The notes below the pieces were generated by a model. The model saw nothing but the letters and a program-made list of their open reading frames with translations, did no database searches and was not told the DNA's origin. This document shows, piece after piece, positions 25,346-36,000 of a DNA stretch of 64,000 bases. The stretch comes from Macquaria australasica. Taxonomy: Eukaryota > Chordata > Actinopteri > Centrarchiformes > Percichthyidae. The translations under genes and the position numbers were made by a program. Position 1 is the stretch's first letter; each line of letters begins with the position of its first letter. Location of the stretch: assembly GCA_005408345.1 (NCBI GenBank), contig SEMN01000611.1, forward strand, positions 62,001 to 126,000, read 5' to 3'.

Positions 25346-26145
25346 AGAAAGCAAATCTTGTTTCAAAAACACCCGACTCCTCTTTCCCCTTTAACATCTA
25401 ACTGTTGTGCAGTTACTGCTAAATGTTGGGTAAAACTGGTACAAGAGGCAGGAGCTTAAGCTGATTATAAGGGCTGTGGAAGAAAAAACATTCTTTTAGG
25501 TTCAGTTCTGTGGATGGTTCAGATGAGTTTTATTCACTGCGCAGTGGAGACTAGTTCACAAGAAAGCTGTAAGATTCTCTCTGATCAGAGTGAGTTTCTA
25601 ACCAGGGGCCAGATGCATAAAAATAGACGTAGTCTGTAACATAAATATAACTTTAAGTCAGACTTGCAACAGACACTTACATTTACCTGGGGCCAGTTGC
25701 ATAAACTTAGGTAAGACTAGACGTGGCCTTGGACTTACATTCAGGTTTACAGGAAACAACAGGCTAAACAAAAGGTGTGGGATGGACTAAGTTAATTCTC
25801 TAAAAAAGTAAAAGAGACATTAAGAGGTTTAAGTTAGCGTCTCAAGACCTATACAGTGGTCTATACAGAGAATGGCAATGACATTTGTCTCACAGCCTCA
25901 TGTTAAACAATTGGATGAAAGAAAAGAGCACTACAGGGGTTCTTTTGGGAAACTTTGGGCACCTTAATTAACACTAAACTGATAAAGGAAGCTAATTTCC
26001 CAGGAAGGGAAATACACTGATACACATGCTGGTTCTGTTCTGAATTTACAAATGGCTGTCTGGAAAGAAAGCCATATTTATTAACAATTGGATGAATAAA
26101 GACTTGGAACCAAAATTCTGTTTCCACAGGGCCAAATATCACATC

Positions 26146-29100
26146 ATGTCTTTAAATGTTGGTGTGATCATGGGGCCTCTGAAATGGCCTATAGCTCCAG
26201 ATGGCTACATCCCCAACTCTGTGATCAGGAGCTTGTTGGGGAAGGGAAAGGAAGAGACAAAAGAAAAAGCAGATACAAAAGAAAAGGAAGATGAGAAAAA
26301 GGGAAAAAAGAAGATGGAGGGAAGGGAAAGGGCAGATGAGGAAGAAGACAAGATGGATAGACTTGAGCTCCTGAAGCAGTACTACGACAGCCTGAGGAAG
26401 ACTACTCTCCAGAACCATCTGGAAACATTTGATGAGGAACAAATTAACGTGGAGCCTCAGAGGCAAGAAAAGACAAATGGTGTGAAAAAGACAAAAGAAA
26501 GGGAAGATGAGAAAAATGAGAAAGACAAGGAGGGACAAAATACAGTGGAGGGAATGGAAAGGGCAGATGAGAGGAAAGAAAAGGAAGAAGATAAGATGGA
26601 TAGAATTGTCCTCATGAAGCAGTCCTACAACATCCAGACTAAGACTTCTCTCCAGAACCATCTGAAAACGTTTGATGATGAAAAAATTAACATGGAGCCT
26701 CAGAGGCAAGAAGTCAGTTCAACATACAGTTCAAGAATGATGGTGAACTTCACGTAAGTGTTAAAACTGAATAAAGGTTTGCAATTATTCAGAACTTCTT
26801 ATGCAAGTTATACAAATACCATTAATTAATTCCCATAATTATAAACATGTTTTTCTAGACCAGCCTCCTGTTATGAAAATGGACCTAAACAACTGAGAGA
26901 ACTGGGGGAAGACATGAAGCTTCATGAAACCATCACACCTCCACTCCAAAGTCTTACTGTGCCCAATAAACAGAGAACATCCAGTTTCATTCCAAAAGGT
27001 ACAAGCAAATGACGTTGACATGGGATTTGAAATAGTTATTTTGGCCTGTACAAGTGAAAATGTGTATTTTTTCCATTTAGATAGTCAGTTTCCCCGTGTC
27101 CCCTGACCTACACACTACGTAGCCACAAGGCCACGCCTCCTACAGTTGTTGTTCCCTCACTCCTTGCATTTTTAAAATATGTTGGGAGAGAGGCTTCTAG
27201 CAGAATCTGAGGGTGGAGTTACACTTTAAGTATTCAGGTATAGTTAAAGCTGGGGTAGGCAGTTTTCTTTTGGCGTCATTGGGCAAAAATGCCATATTAA
27301 CCGTGCAGCATATTGTAATTCAAGTGGTCTGAGAGCAAACCTCTACTTCAGCCCCCCCTCTTGCCTCTGTTTTCAGGCTTCAGAAAATCTAGCCCGTGAC
27401 GGTAGACTTTAGCCAATCACAGGTTATTTCAGAGAGACGGTGTGTTTGTATTGGCTAAGCTACAAGAGCAGATGAGTGTGCACGTCCCTTCAGACGGTGA
27501 AAGCCTGATTGAATGGTGGAAAATCCTGCCGAAAATCCTGAAACTTGTGATAAATTTCCAACACCTCCTTTGCCTACAGCGGTGTATAGTACAAAACAAC
27601 ACGTCCTGGCTCCACACGGAGCTTCAGGCTCATTATTTTCGATATCATGGCGCTCGTAACGAAGAGTAGCAAAGAGGCATGATGACAAACAGTGGGGAAT
27701 AACTTTTGACGGGGGACAGTGGTGTGTGTGTGTGTGGTGTACTAGCCTCTCATCCCGCTGCTGGACGGCGTTGCAGCTGCCTCTGAAGCCTGGGGCGCTC
27801 TGCGGCCGCGAAGTGCTGGAGGGGCGTCTTTGAGAAAACAAGTCGCGGCGAGAGGGACCGCGGTCTCGGTGAGGCTCACGCCGTGTAAAGCGAGCCCTAC
27901 GAAGGTTTCGCAGGGGAACTGATTCCTTCTGCTGCCAGGTCGAAGTTGTGGGTTTGGTGGGAGGGGCTTAGCGGAGAGAGAGGTTTTGCATAGGTTGCAC
28001 AGATTTTGCCTACCCAAGCTTTAAGTATGTTTTAATCCTTCCCTGAAATGAGTGAAAATGTTGTGTACAATACCAGGCGGGGACTGTCATGTAACTTTTA
28101 TTTGTTTAGCACCCCCTGCTGGATATTTCTAGTGCCGCTTTAGAGTTAAGCCACTTTAGGAAACTGCCTCTTCCTTGTTTTCTTGTTAATGCAAACATGT
28201 CGTAGTTTATTCCAGCCATCTTTGTCTTGAATACATGCTGAAGAGGCTCTGTGGAATTGCCCTTAGAATGTGCTTCCATCTGTAAAGCCTTGGAGAGGCT
28301 TTGTTTTTTCACAAAAAAGTCTGTATTGGGAGAAACATGATGTTTCAAGACATTCAAGTAAAGACGGGGCAACTTTACCTCTTCGCCTGAGGCATTATTT
28401 AAGCCTCTCAGAGCATAGCATTTAGCTATCTGTGTATGTGTGCACAACAGAGATGCACACAGTGGGCAGAACACTCACAGAGCATGGCTGTTGCGAATGT
28501 AACTTGCCCACAAATGGAGTGAACAGTTAACCTTATATAGCAGTTTGGGGACATTAATTAGGATAATGATCAAATACCTATAACAAAAGTTGAAACATAG
28601 AATTCACGACAAGTTTGCACAGTTAAGTGATTTCACTGAATCTGACTTGGGACACTTGTACAAGCAAACATCACAGAAAAAAGATGTTTAGGATAAGAAT
28701 ACGAAAATGTTCTTGCATGAGGCCCATTGCTTCTTACAGTACGTAAATCACCATTCTTAAGAGTTCACATTCTTTGTGTTACATGTACCTTTACATACTC
28801 ACAGAACCCAGGATAACGCTGTACGTACCACCTATGGAGCTCAAAAACATGACTCCTCATCCCCTGAAGCCTCCCCCTCCAACCCCAGAGGATCCTCAAC
28901 CCCAACTGGACCTTGGGCCTCCTGAATGCTTGCCAATCAGAGATAAAAGGTCCCTCCTGCTCTCAACCAAATACAACAACATCAGAGATCAAGTACAGGT
29001 GCCCCTTGATCGAAAGGTCTTAGAGTTATTTAAGAAGCTCAAAGCCAGCAACAAGAACTCGTCACACCCTCGAAAACTCTCCACCACAGCTGAGCGCCCT

Positions 29101-29526
29101 CCTGCTTCTAAGGCTACGCACTCCACTGTTCAGACTAATACTGGGGGGCCTGAATGTCCCAGCCATCCACCCTATTCTGATTACCCTGCACAATTTGCAC
29201 AAACTATCCTTCCCATCAAAGGCCAAGGAGGCCAAAAGGCCATGCCTGAGTGGAGGAAGAGCCTGTGCAAACATCAGCCTGGCCAGGCAGCAGTATATCA
29301 GAGAGTGGTGCAAAAGATTCAGATGACAGAGACCCTAGAACCAGCCTCCTCTCACTTCCACTTGGTGATCCCAATGGCCTCCCGACACAACTTCTTCACT
29401 TTGAATCGCTGCGGGAAGACTCGTTATGGGAGACTGCAGTTTGACTGGGTTAGGGGATCTGAGGAGGACAGGATGCTGAAAGTGTCTGGAGTTAAGATCA
29501 AAGATCCTGCTGTCACAAAGTTGTAG
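26146..29526 (+). CDS. unrecognised three-exon gene: charged protein with an internal 81-codon duplication
   Basis: I do not recognise this protein. Coding exons 26146-26753, 26859-26998 and 28805-29526 join in frame (phases 2 and 1) into 489 codons plus TAG. The start is taken as the ATG 17 bases after a good acceptor (TTTCCACAG, ending 26129), so at least one 5' non-coding exon is expected upstream. Exon 1 is rich in Lys/Glu and holds two copies of one module: KMDRLELLKQYYDSL at about residue 69 and KMDRIVLMKQSYNIQ at about residue 150, each followed by LQNHL-TFD and ending EPQRQE. The last exon opens with a proline-rich stretch and ends with a more conserved-looking part (RHNFFTLNRCGKTRYGRLQF). 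No signal peptide, membrane segment or known catalytic motif is seen. In human, JHY lies near UBASH3B, so it is a positional candidate only; I could not verify similarity. Extra small exons in the second intron cannot be excluded. Confidence 0.7.
27085..27235 (+). repeat. dispersed repeat, inverted relative to the copy at 59250-59340
   Basis: The end TTCTAGCAGAATCTGAGGG plus GGTGGAGTTACACTT, and the beginning CCGTGTCCCCTGACC, reappear in reverse complement at about 59255-59335. It lies in the second intron of the unrecognised gene, directly before the MITE at 27248. Confidence 0.75.
27248..28020. mobile_element. non-autonomous DNA transposon (MITE) with TTAA target-site duplication
   Basis: The element begins AGCTGGGGTAGGCA and ends TGCCTACCCAAGCT, which is the reverse complement with one mismatch. 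It is flanked by TTAA on both sides (27244-27247 and 28021-28024), the target duplication typical of piggyBac-type and some other superfamilies. It is about 773 bp, lies in an intron and has no transposase-like reading frame. The interior (27740-27960) is unusually GC- and CpG-rich for this region and carries a short GT run. Confidence 0.75.
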
Positions 29527-29689
29527 ATGAAAATAGGGCTTTGTACCATCTTAATAGATCTGCTTAGCAACCAGCACCATTTCCCATCATTTCATTATGA
29601 GGTTGTTTGGGCAAACAATAACATAATCTGTTGTGCATTATTTTTGTCTGTTTTGGTCAAGTAGTACAGTAATTTACGTTCAAACAATG

Positions 29690-30345
29690 GCGATGTTGGC
29701 TGATCCACTATTTTGGTCCAGACTGAAATATCTCAACAAATACTGGATCAATTGGCATGACATTTTGTGCAGACATTCATGGTCCCCAGAGGATTAATCC
29801 TATTGACATTGGTGATCCCCTGTTCACCTTGCGCCACCAGAAGGTTGACATTTTTAGGTGATATGTTTCGACAACTAATGGATCGACTGCCATGAAATTT
29901 CAAACATACAGTCATGCTGTCTAGATGATAGATCCTAGATGACTCTGGTGATCACAGACACAACTATTGGATGCTTTCCCATGAAATTTGGTACAGACAT
30001 TCATGTCCCCCGCAGGATGAATTGTAATAACCTTCTTGAATGCCACTTCTCAAATATCGACGTCATCATGTCAAAATTTAAATTTCTCCAATACTTTGGT
30101 TAATGACCAAATATCTGCAAAACCAACATTCCCATTAGCCTCAGCTGTACTTTGTGTTTATTGCTAATTAGCAGATGTTAGCATGCTAATTCACTAAACT
30201 AAGACGGTGAACATGCCTGACATTACCTGTAGCATGTTAGCATGCTGACATTAGCGTCAGCTCAAAGCACTGCTGTGCCTAAGTACAGCCTCACTGCTAG
30301 TGTGGCTGTAGACTCTTCTAGTCGTTAGTGTGCAGGTACTAACTG
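29690..30345. repeat. dispersed fish repeat downstream of the unrecognised gene
   Basis: It contains repeated sentences such as AAATATCTCAACAAATACTGG, GACATTCATGGTCCCC and the ATGAAATTT...ACAGACATTCATG pattern twice, followed by a CATGCTAA-rich tail. Internal repetition and a match of the tail style with 17500-17790 mark it as interspersed non-coding sequence. Confidence 0.6.
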
Positions 30346-30598
30346 ATATTTTGTGCTGATTATATCTTCAGATTTTACAATCATCACGGCAAAAGTTGAA
30401 ACTAGCAAAGAACTTTTCATTGCAGGTTTAACAGGTTGTTTCTTATATTTGAGGAACACATTTTTTTAATCCCAGTTTACTAACAAACATATATATTGGT
30501 CTAAGGTGTTGCTGCAACAAGAGTCTGAGCTGTCCGCTGATAAATGATTAATAACAACACATAGGACATAAAACCTGGACAGGTTTAACACACATAGC

Positions 30599-30604
30599 TT
30601 TATT
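30599..30604 (-). terminator. hmbs: candidate distal poly(A) signal for hmbs
   Basis: On the minus strand this reads AATAAA, followed by a CTATGTGTGTTA-type GT-rich stretch, a good polyadenylation context. Other minus-strand AATAAA words lie near 31656 and 31055, so the 3'UTR could also end earlier. If this site is used, the hmbs 3'UTR is about 2.4 kb. Confidence 0.4.
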
Positions 30605-30836
30605 GACATCAGTGGTTAAATCTGACTTAATGTTCACATAAGTGGCAAAACAAAGACAGTTGAGGACACAACGTAAATATTGTGTCATTAACGGACTGAT
30701 GCAACAATGAGTACGGTGATAAAGAATCTAAATACAGATATTCTACGTTAATTCATGCAGAAATTAAAGCTGAAAAACAAATATGGCTAACATTACCTCA
30801 CACTGTCTCAGGAGGTTTAAATTAAGTGTAATATAC

Positions 30837-30842
30837 AATAAA
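30837..30842 (+). terminator. candidate poly(A) signal for the unrecognised plus-strand gene
   Basis: This is the first clear plus-strand AATAAA I see after the stop at 29526. Use would give a 3'UTR of about 1.3 kb that runs through the dispersed repeat and overlaps the candidate hmbs 3' end. Confidence 0.3.
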
Positions 30843-33020
30843 GACCTATGAAATAAAAGAAATAGAATATGGTATCACACTAACTGTACAGTGGGTATAC
30901 TGATGCAGAATGGAGATTTTCTGTGATTTATCAAAGAAAGAACAGGCATTGTTCTATGTAAGACAGATATGCAGTTTACTTAGGCAGAAATTTTACATTT
31001 ACTGAGATGGCACTTTGATAGAAACTATAGAAAGTCAAACAATGGCATTCAAGACGTGTTTATTTCATTAGGCAAGTAATTAGGGTCAACAAGTTTGAAA
31101 ATCTATTGCTTTTGCAAACACTTCAGTTTTGATATGTGGAGTACAGCATCTTGCATGACAACATGACAGCAAATATGTCTTTTTTTTTTTGGTTAATTTT
31201 ATATATACAAAAAAAATGTGCAACCTGCTAAGATTTTGAATAGCTGTGGATGAACCCGTGCGTTTACTAAAGAATATATTCTCGTAATTATGACTTCTGT
31301 ATCTCTTAATTATGACTAAGCATCTCATAATTAGAACAACCAGATCTCAAACTGATGAAAAAACGACTCCATAGTGAGGAGATAAAGATCTCATAATTAG
31401 GAGTTACAGATGTTGTAATTATATTAAATCAAATCACAAGACTGCAGAAGTCATAATTGAGATAAGTTCTCCATGATATACAACTACCATCTGCATGAAA
31501 GAGTCCAGTGTGGCAATTCTGCTGTAAGACACTGTTGTGGTTTAAAGAAATGACCTGTGATATTTTCAGTTAAATAAGGTCAGTTTCACTTTACATCTTT
31601 AACAGTAATTATAGCCAGTTCATAAAAGTCAGTGAGTAGGTTCACTGGTGTGCCCTTTATTTTTTAAACGGTCGATTATACTACTGTATATCCACAACTC
31701 TAACATTTACACTGCATTTAAAAATCATAACCTCACAGTTGATACTTAATGTGGTGCTGTATCTGTAGTGATATTGAATCCAAGAAGAATACCAGCAAAG
31801 CATAAACAGGACAAATATTGCTATACACTGGCCCAGTGCACATTTAAAATCAGAAAAGAAAATAGATGCAGGGATTGCTCCAGCGTTAAACAAGTAATCT
31901 CCAGTCATGTAGGTTCAGTACAAAGCTATATAAATTTAGCATCACTAGCTGTGCCACAGGTGGGGTAAAACAAAACACTACCTCCAGCTTATCATCATGT
32001 ATATTGAATATATTCTCTCTCTGTAAAAGAGGTAGCTAGCAAACTCAGCTTTTACTTACTTAAAATCAGTAAACCTCCTCAGCTGAAAATTTTACATTCA
32101 ACATAAGCTGAATGTAGGTTGTGCAGAAAAGGTACTTTTGTTTTTCAGGAGGCCAATGTGATAAAACACTACACCATAACTCTAATTACTCCCATGGATA
32201 AGGTCTGATCAAGTACTTGTGAACATGATGTTGACTCTTGGCCATAGAGCGTAGAGCTGATGAATGAAGGACTGAATTTACATTTATATTTCCATTTCTC
32301 AACTTTCACACCTAAATGAGCTCCATTTCACTGTTGACGTTGCAGTGCTGCCTGCTCCGAACCAGAAAATATGCCCACGTGCTTGGAAACTCATCTTTGG
32401 TACCATCAGAAGTCAGTTTTTCCAAATGAGAATGCAGCTAAGAGCTAAGAGAGGAACAATAATGGATGTTGATGGAACATTATGAAATGTTATGTGGGAA
32501 AATATTTGAGAAGGCTGAATTTTTGTGGCATTCCATTTAACATACTGATATTATGATACTATACTGATATGCTATAAAAACTAAAAAAAGGGTTTAACCA
32601 TGAGGATATCGGACAGTACGACAATGTTTGGAGGCCGTTTTGTGTTTCTCAATGATAATCCCACTAAGTCGGCTTCTACATGGCTCAGGAGATGGTTCCA
32701 TGAGGTAAGAACAGGCTGGAACCAAGACCAAGAGTGCTACAGACTGCAGTGACCCTGAACAAGCTGATAATGACAATCAGTTTAGCAGCGTTGTACCACA
32801 CCGAGCACAACTTTGGACCAAGTAGTGTTTGAAATCCTCAACAATTTATCTGCTGTTGACTGAGCTCACCTGGTGCAACACAAAGTCACCATTCTTTTTC
32901 TCAAGCAACATCAAATGTGTAACATAAAAAAGGAATTCAAGTTTGTACTTGACACAAGGCTGTGCTCCTGCACTCTAGGACCCGGTCACCTCTGGAGCCC
33001 TGCCCCTCAGCTGAGCAGGA

Positions 33021-36000
33021 TTATCTGGCGTCGTTGAGCTGCCTGGCCACCGTCAGGATCTCCTTGGCTCCTTTACTCAGCAGTAACTTGGCCAGGTCGA
33101 CCCCCAGCCGCTCAGCCCTGTCCTGGGCTTCACCCGAAATTTTGCTGGCTGTGACTCCCACTCGTTGGACCTGCTCGTCCACCTCTTCTATGCTCTGTCA
33201 CACACATTATCAATATAAAGTTTGGTATGTGCTACTGTATGAGGGCTGACAAACAAAAAGCACACAACTTCACACTTATTACATGTTCCACTCGGTCTTT
33301 TACTCTTTGTGAAGTCGAACACGGGTTTTGGTGACCAGTGGCCAATACACTGTACACTCAGCTGTTACCTTGTCACCAGCAGCAATGCTAGTCTGCATGG
33401 TTTCCTTCAGGCTGTCTGATCCATCCAGGCTGTACACTGCCCCCGTCAGGTAGAGCTGAGGAAACACCAAACAGTTTTACCTTAAACTTTTATACTTTTA
33501 GAGCTAAAGATGAATCTCCATGCACTATTTTTTTGGTGTGAGATCAAATGGGTGTAAGTGATGGTCTGAACTAACTCTGTAAAGTAACAGAATTTGGATG
33601 CGTACACCACAATGTCATGTTGTTCCAAGTTGCAGTGTGCTTTTTCAAAAACTTGATCATGACATGTAATTGAGCGTTTGCTTAAACCCCTCCACGGAAC
33701 AGTCCAACCGTAGCCTGGCAGCTGTAACTTGGCTGTCGAGCTTTAGATTTCTCAGCATGTTGAAGTGGTGGGGCTGTAGTGAGAGCATTACAGGATTTGT
33801 TTTCTCTGTCCCAAAAACACAATAGCAAAGGTACAAGGAACGGATTAAACAGTGCCTTTGTCTGTAGCTGTCAACGTTAGCATGTCGGGCTAACTAGCTT
33901 ACTACAGTAGTCACACTAACATAGTTTAACTGCCAAAGCTAGTGAGAATCAGCTAACTACATTATTTTGTGGGGTTACAGGTTATGTTACAGAGTGTGCA
34001 CTGGACAATGTTAGCTCACATAGGCTAATATTAGCAGCTCAGTCCTGATCTTTATTGGATTTAGGAAAGTTACACAACTTTACACACTTCACATTTAGCC
34101 TCAATATTCTAGCACATCATGGACGTAGCTATCAAGTCCATATTTAAGACCTTTTTACAGGGTCCACATTTTAAAACAAGTCAGGTGGAAATACTAAAAA
34201 GTCAGTTAGAGGCGTGTTTTCAACCAACTCTTGAAGCTAACATTTAATTAGCCAGCTAAAATCTGCTAGCCACAGTCATTTCAGGGGACAATGTCGACAG
34301 TTGCTGGCTAGAAATGAGAAGCCTGCTTTTGGTTACCTCTGTCTGAAGTCAAGAACCCATTGTTTCAAAGATTACTAAGAATTGTGAGTGGTAAATCTGC
34401 CACCATTATCACTGTAAAGTGCATTATGTGCTGTGCGAGAACAGAAGGCATAGCAACAGTAACTAAGGGGGGCAGGGCTTAGCGAATGGTCAATTGCATG
34501 CGTGCAAAATGACTGTGTGTGGGTGTCTGCCTCTACCTCACATTCTTACCTGGGAGTCCTTCACTTCGGTGTGGACAGCCACTGGAACACTGCACCCACC
34601 CTCCTACAGATGACAGTTACATTGAATACACGGGGATTTCCATATTCAAACAATATGAAAAGGAGTCAATGGATGTGTGTGTGTGTGTGTGTGTGTGGTG
34701 TACCAGGTGTCTGAGGAAGGCTCTTTCAGCTATGCAGCGCAGCACAGTGTCTGGGTCATGGAGGACAGACACCATCTCCAGGATGTCTGCATCTCTGGCC
34801 CGAACCTCCACTGCCAGAGCCCCCTGACAACACACACATGTGGATTTTTTCCCCGCAACAACTTTAAACACACATATGGATGTAGTGTGGTATTATTAGT
34901 TATTATGTAGCCTTCTCTTCTATGTATTAGTCTTGTATTATATTTTTCATCCCATTGTTCTTACCTGTCCAACAGCGTACATACAGTCTTCAGGCTCCAG
35001 GATCTACCAGTGGGAAGAATCAGACAGTTTGAGTGTTAGATGAGAAATGTCACCCAGAGACTTCACAGGGAGGACTTCACATGATCATGAACTGTACCTG
35101 GCTGATCCGGTTCTCCCAGCCCATTCTCCTGAGGCCGGCAGCAGCCAGGATGATGGCAGCAAAGTCCTCCTTCTCGTCCAGCTTCTTCAGACGCGTGTTC
35201 AGGTTCCCACGCTAGAGACGCCAGCTAAGGAAAACACTTGAGATAGAAATATCCATTCTGCCAGCTGAAAGTAAAATGCTTCTTAAACCTGTAAATGAAC
35301 AGATTGTTTGTTGTGCAGTAAAATCTTGTATTGAACTATTATCATGTTCTGACTGGCACCAGAAGGCCTTCTAAAAGGATACAATATCTTTGAATTCCAG
35401 GTGGGGGAATCTCTTCTTCAGCTGAGCAGCGCGGCGCAGTGAACTGGTGCCAATCACACTACACAAACACACAATATGAAGTCAAGTTATCCATACTTTT
35501 CATATGAGTGACAAACAAACAACTAGTTGAATTATCTATTTGACAGTACCTGTTTTCTGGCAGAGTGTCAAGAGTTTTCCCTATGTTTTTGGGATGTAAA
35601 ACCACTGCATCATGGGGGTTTTCTCTCCTAAAAGCAGCAGGAAGCACAGGACAGCGACAGTGTGAGTGGCTACAGCTTGTAAGATTACACAATAAATACT
35701 AAAAAATAAGTAATATTTGACTTGAACTGAGCTCCACAAAGGACCAATAGGAACTGTTCTAACAAAGGCAGGGCTGATCTCTTGCACACAGCCCCACTAT
35801 CTCCTCTAGTAGCTTGGAAGAAACAATAAAGACCTCCTGATGAGGTTTTACACTATGTTCTCAGCCAGACTGGGACTTTGTCACAAGTCATCCTCCCTTT
35901 CCTGTCCCCCAAATACTTTCTTTCCCACCAACGGGTACTTTCCAATAAAGGAAAACAGCTACATAAAATTATAAAAAGACAAAATAGTTGAAAACTGTTT

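Larger units (their letters stand above)
18800..26129. other. intergenic spacer between ubash3b and the unrecognised gene
   Basis: No supported gene. The spacer holds repeats related to other copies in the window (19790-20100, 20105-20290, 25195-25345), a 12-bp hairpin at 21205-21239, a TA/CA microsatellite near 22.1 kb, a decayed LINE at about 23.26-24.08 kb and a GC-richer repeat-like segment at about 24.1-24.65 kb. The upstream non-coding exon or promoter of the gene at 26146 should lie somewhere to the left of its acceptor at 26128-26129, but I could not place it. Confidence 0.6.

Noticed and set aside
26152..26709. 185-codon minus-strand open frame
   Set aside because: It is the antisense shadow of the Lys/Glu-rich exon; poly-Phe/Leu/Ile content is what reverse-complemented AAR/GAR codons give.
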